64,000 bases of DNA from Chryseobacterium sp. c4a (GTDB lineage: Bacteria > Bacteroidota > Bacteroidia > Flavobacteriales > Weeksellaceae): positions 124,001-188,000 of the forward strand of contig NZ_WXVU01000008.1 in assembly GCF_009900745.1 (NCBI RefSeq), given 5' to 3'. The stretch itself is not shown here. How positions within the stretch are numbered: position 1 is the first letter of the stretch. Below are more model-generated notes on this DNA. The model was not told the DNA's origin, did not search any database, and saw only the letters and a list, made by a program, of their open reading frames with translations.

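Noticed and set aside
63791..63793. ATG as the start of the giant NRPS
   Set aside because: The same frame continues to the right edge without a stop and codes for recognisable epimerization-domain sequence, so this Met is internal.
1..64000. CRISPR arrays, insertion sequences, prophage or integrase genes
   Set aside because: No regularly spaced repeats with unique spacers and no transposase- or integrase-like protein was seen.

Overview
The window looks like a chromosomal segment of a flavobacterium (phylum Bacteroidota), most probably Chryseobacterium or a close relative. This is inferred from several signs: AT-rich DNA, promoters of the Bacteroidota type (-7 element TAnnTTTG), 2TM-domain proteins, a TonB-dependent receptor with an N-terminal carboxypeptidase-like domain, and the general gene set. 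No species can be named from the sequence alone.

Layout. 1-5 kb: the start of an endonuclease III gene diverges from a peroxiredoxin gene; then a leftward run codes for a TolC-type outer membrane protein, a SprT-like protein, mannose-1-phosphate guanylyltransferase, a secreted protein and a GNAT acetyltransferase. 5-10.4 kb: folC, two identical tandem tRNA-Val(TAC) genes, and leftward envelope-sugar genes (glycosyltransferases of GT2, GT9 and GT4 type) with sufE and a small membrane protein between them. 10.5-19.5 kb: clpC, an outer membrane protein, mnmA, a Gly/Cys-tailed GRDP-like protein, and several genes of unknown function, with degenerate intergenic repeats. 19.5-27 kb: a signalling island made of a LytTR response regulator, three small 2TM proteins, an isoprenylcysteine-methyltransferase-like protein, a LytS-type histidine kinase that itself ends in a 2TM domain, and a TonB-dependent receptor with a secreted partner. 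Three promoters in this island carry the same 21-bp-phased direct repeat matching the LytTR operator pattern, at a nearly fixed distance from the -7 box. This suggests a small self-contained regulon.

27-64 kb: an AraC/GyrI-like regulator, a Tet-type MFS exporter, a type II thioesterase and a giant nonribosomal peptide synthetase (NRPS) gene that fills 33.7 kb and runs off the right edge. The first in-frame Met at 63793 is internal: the frame stays open to 64000 and codes for the end of an epimerization domain. The window therefore holds at least 11,227 residues, organised as (E)-CAT-CAT-CATE-CAT-CATE-CAT-CATE-CAT-CAT-TE. Readable A-domain pocket codes give D-Thr at module 3, D-Phe at 5, Phe at 6 and Ser at 8. 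Modules 2, 7 and 9 share one unassigned code, and modules 1 and 4 have unusual codes. Thioesterase II and the exporter lie just downstream on the same strand, which fits proofreading and export or self-protection for a peptide of at least ten residues.
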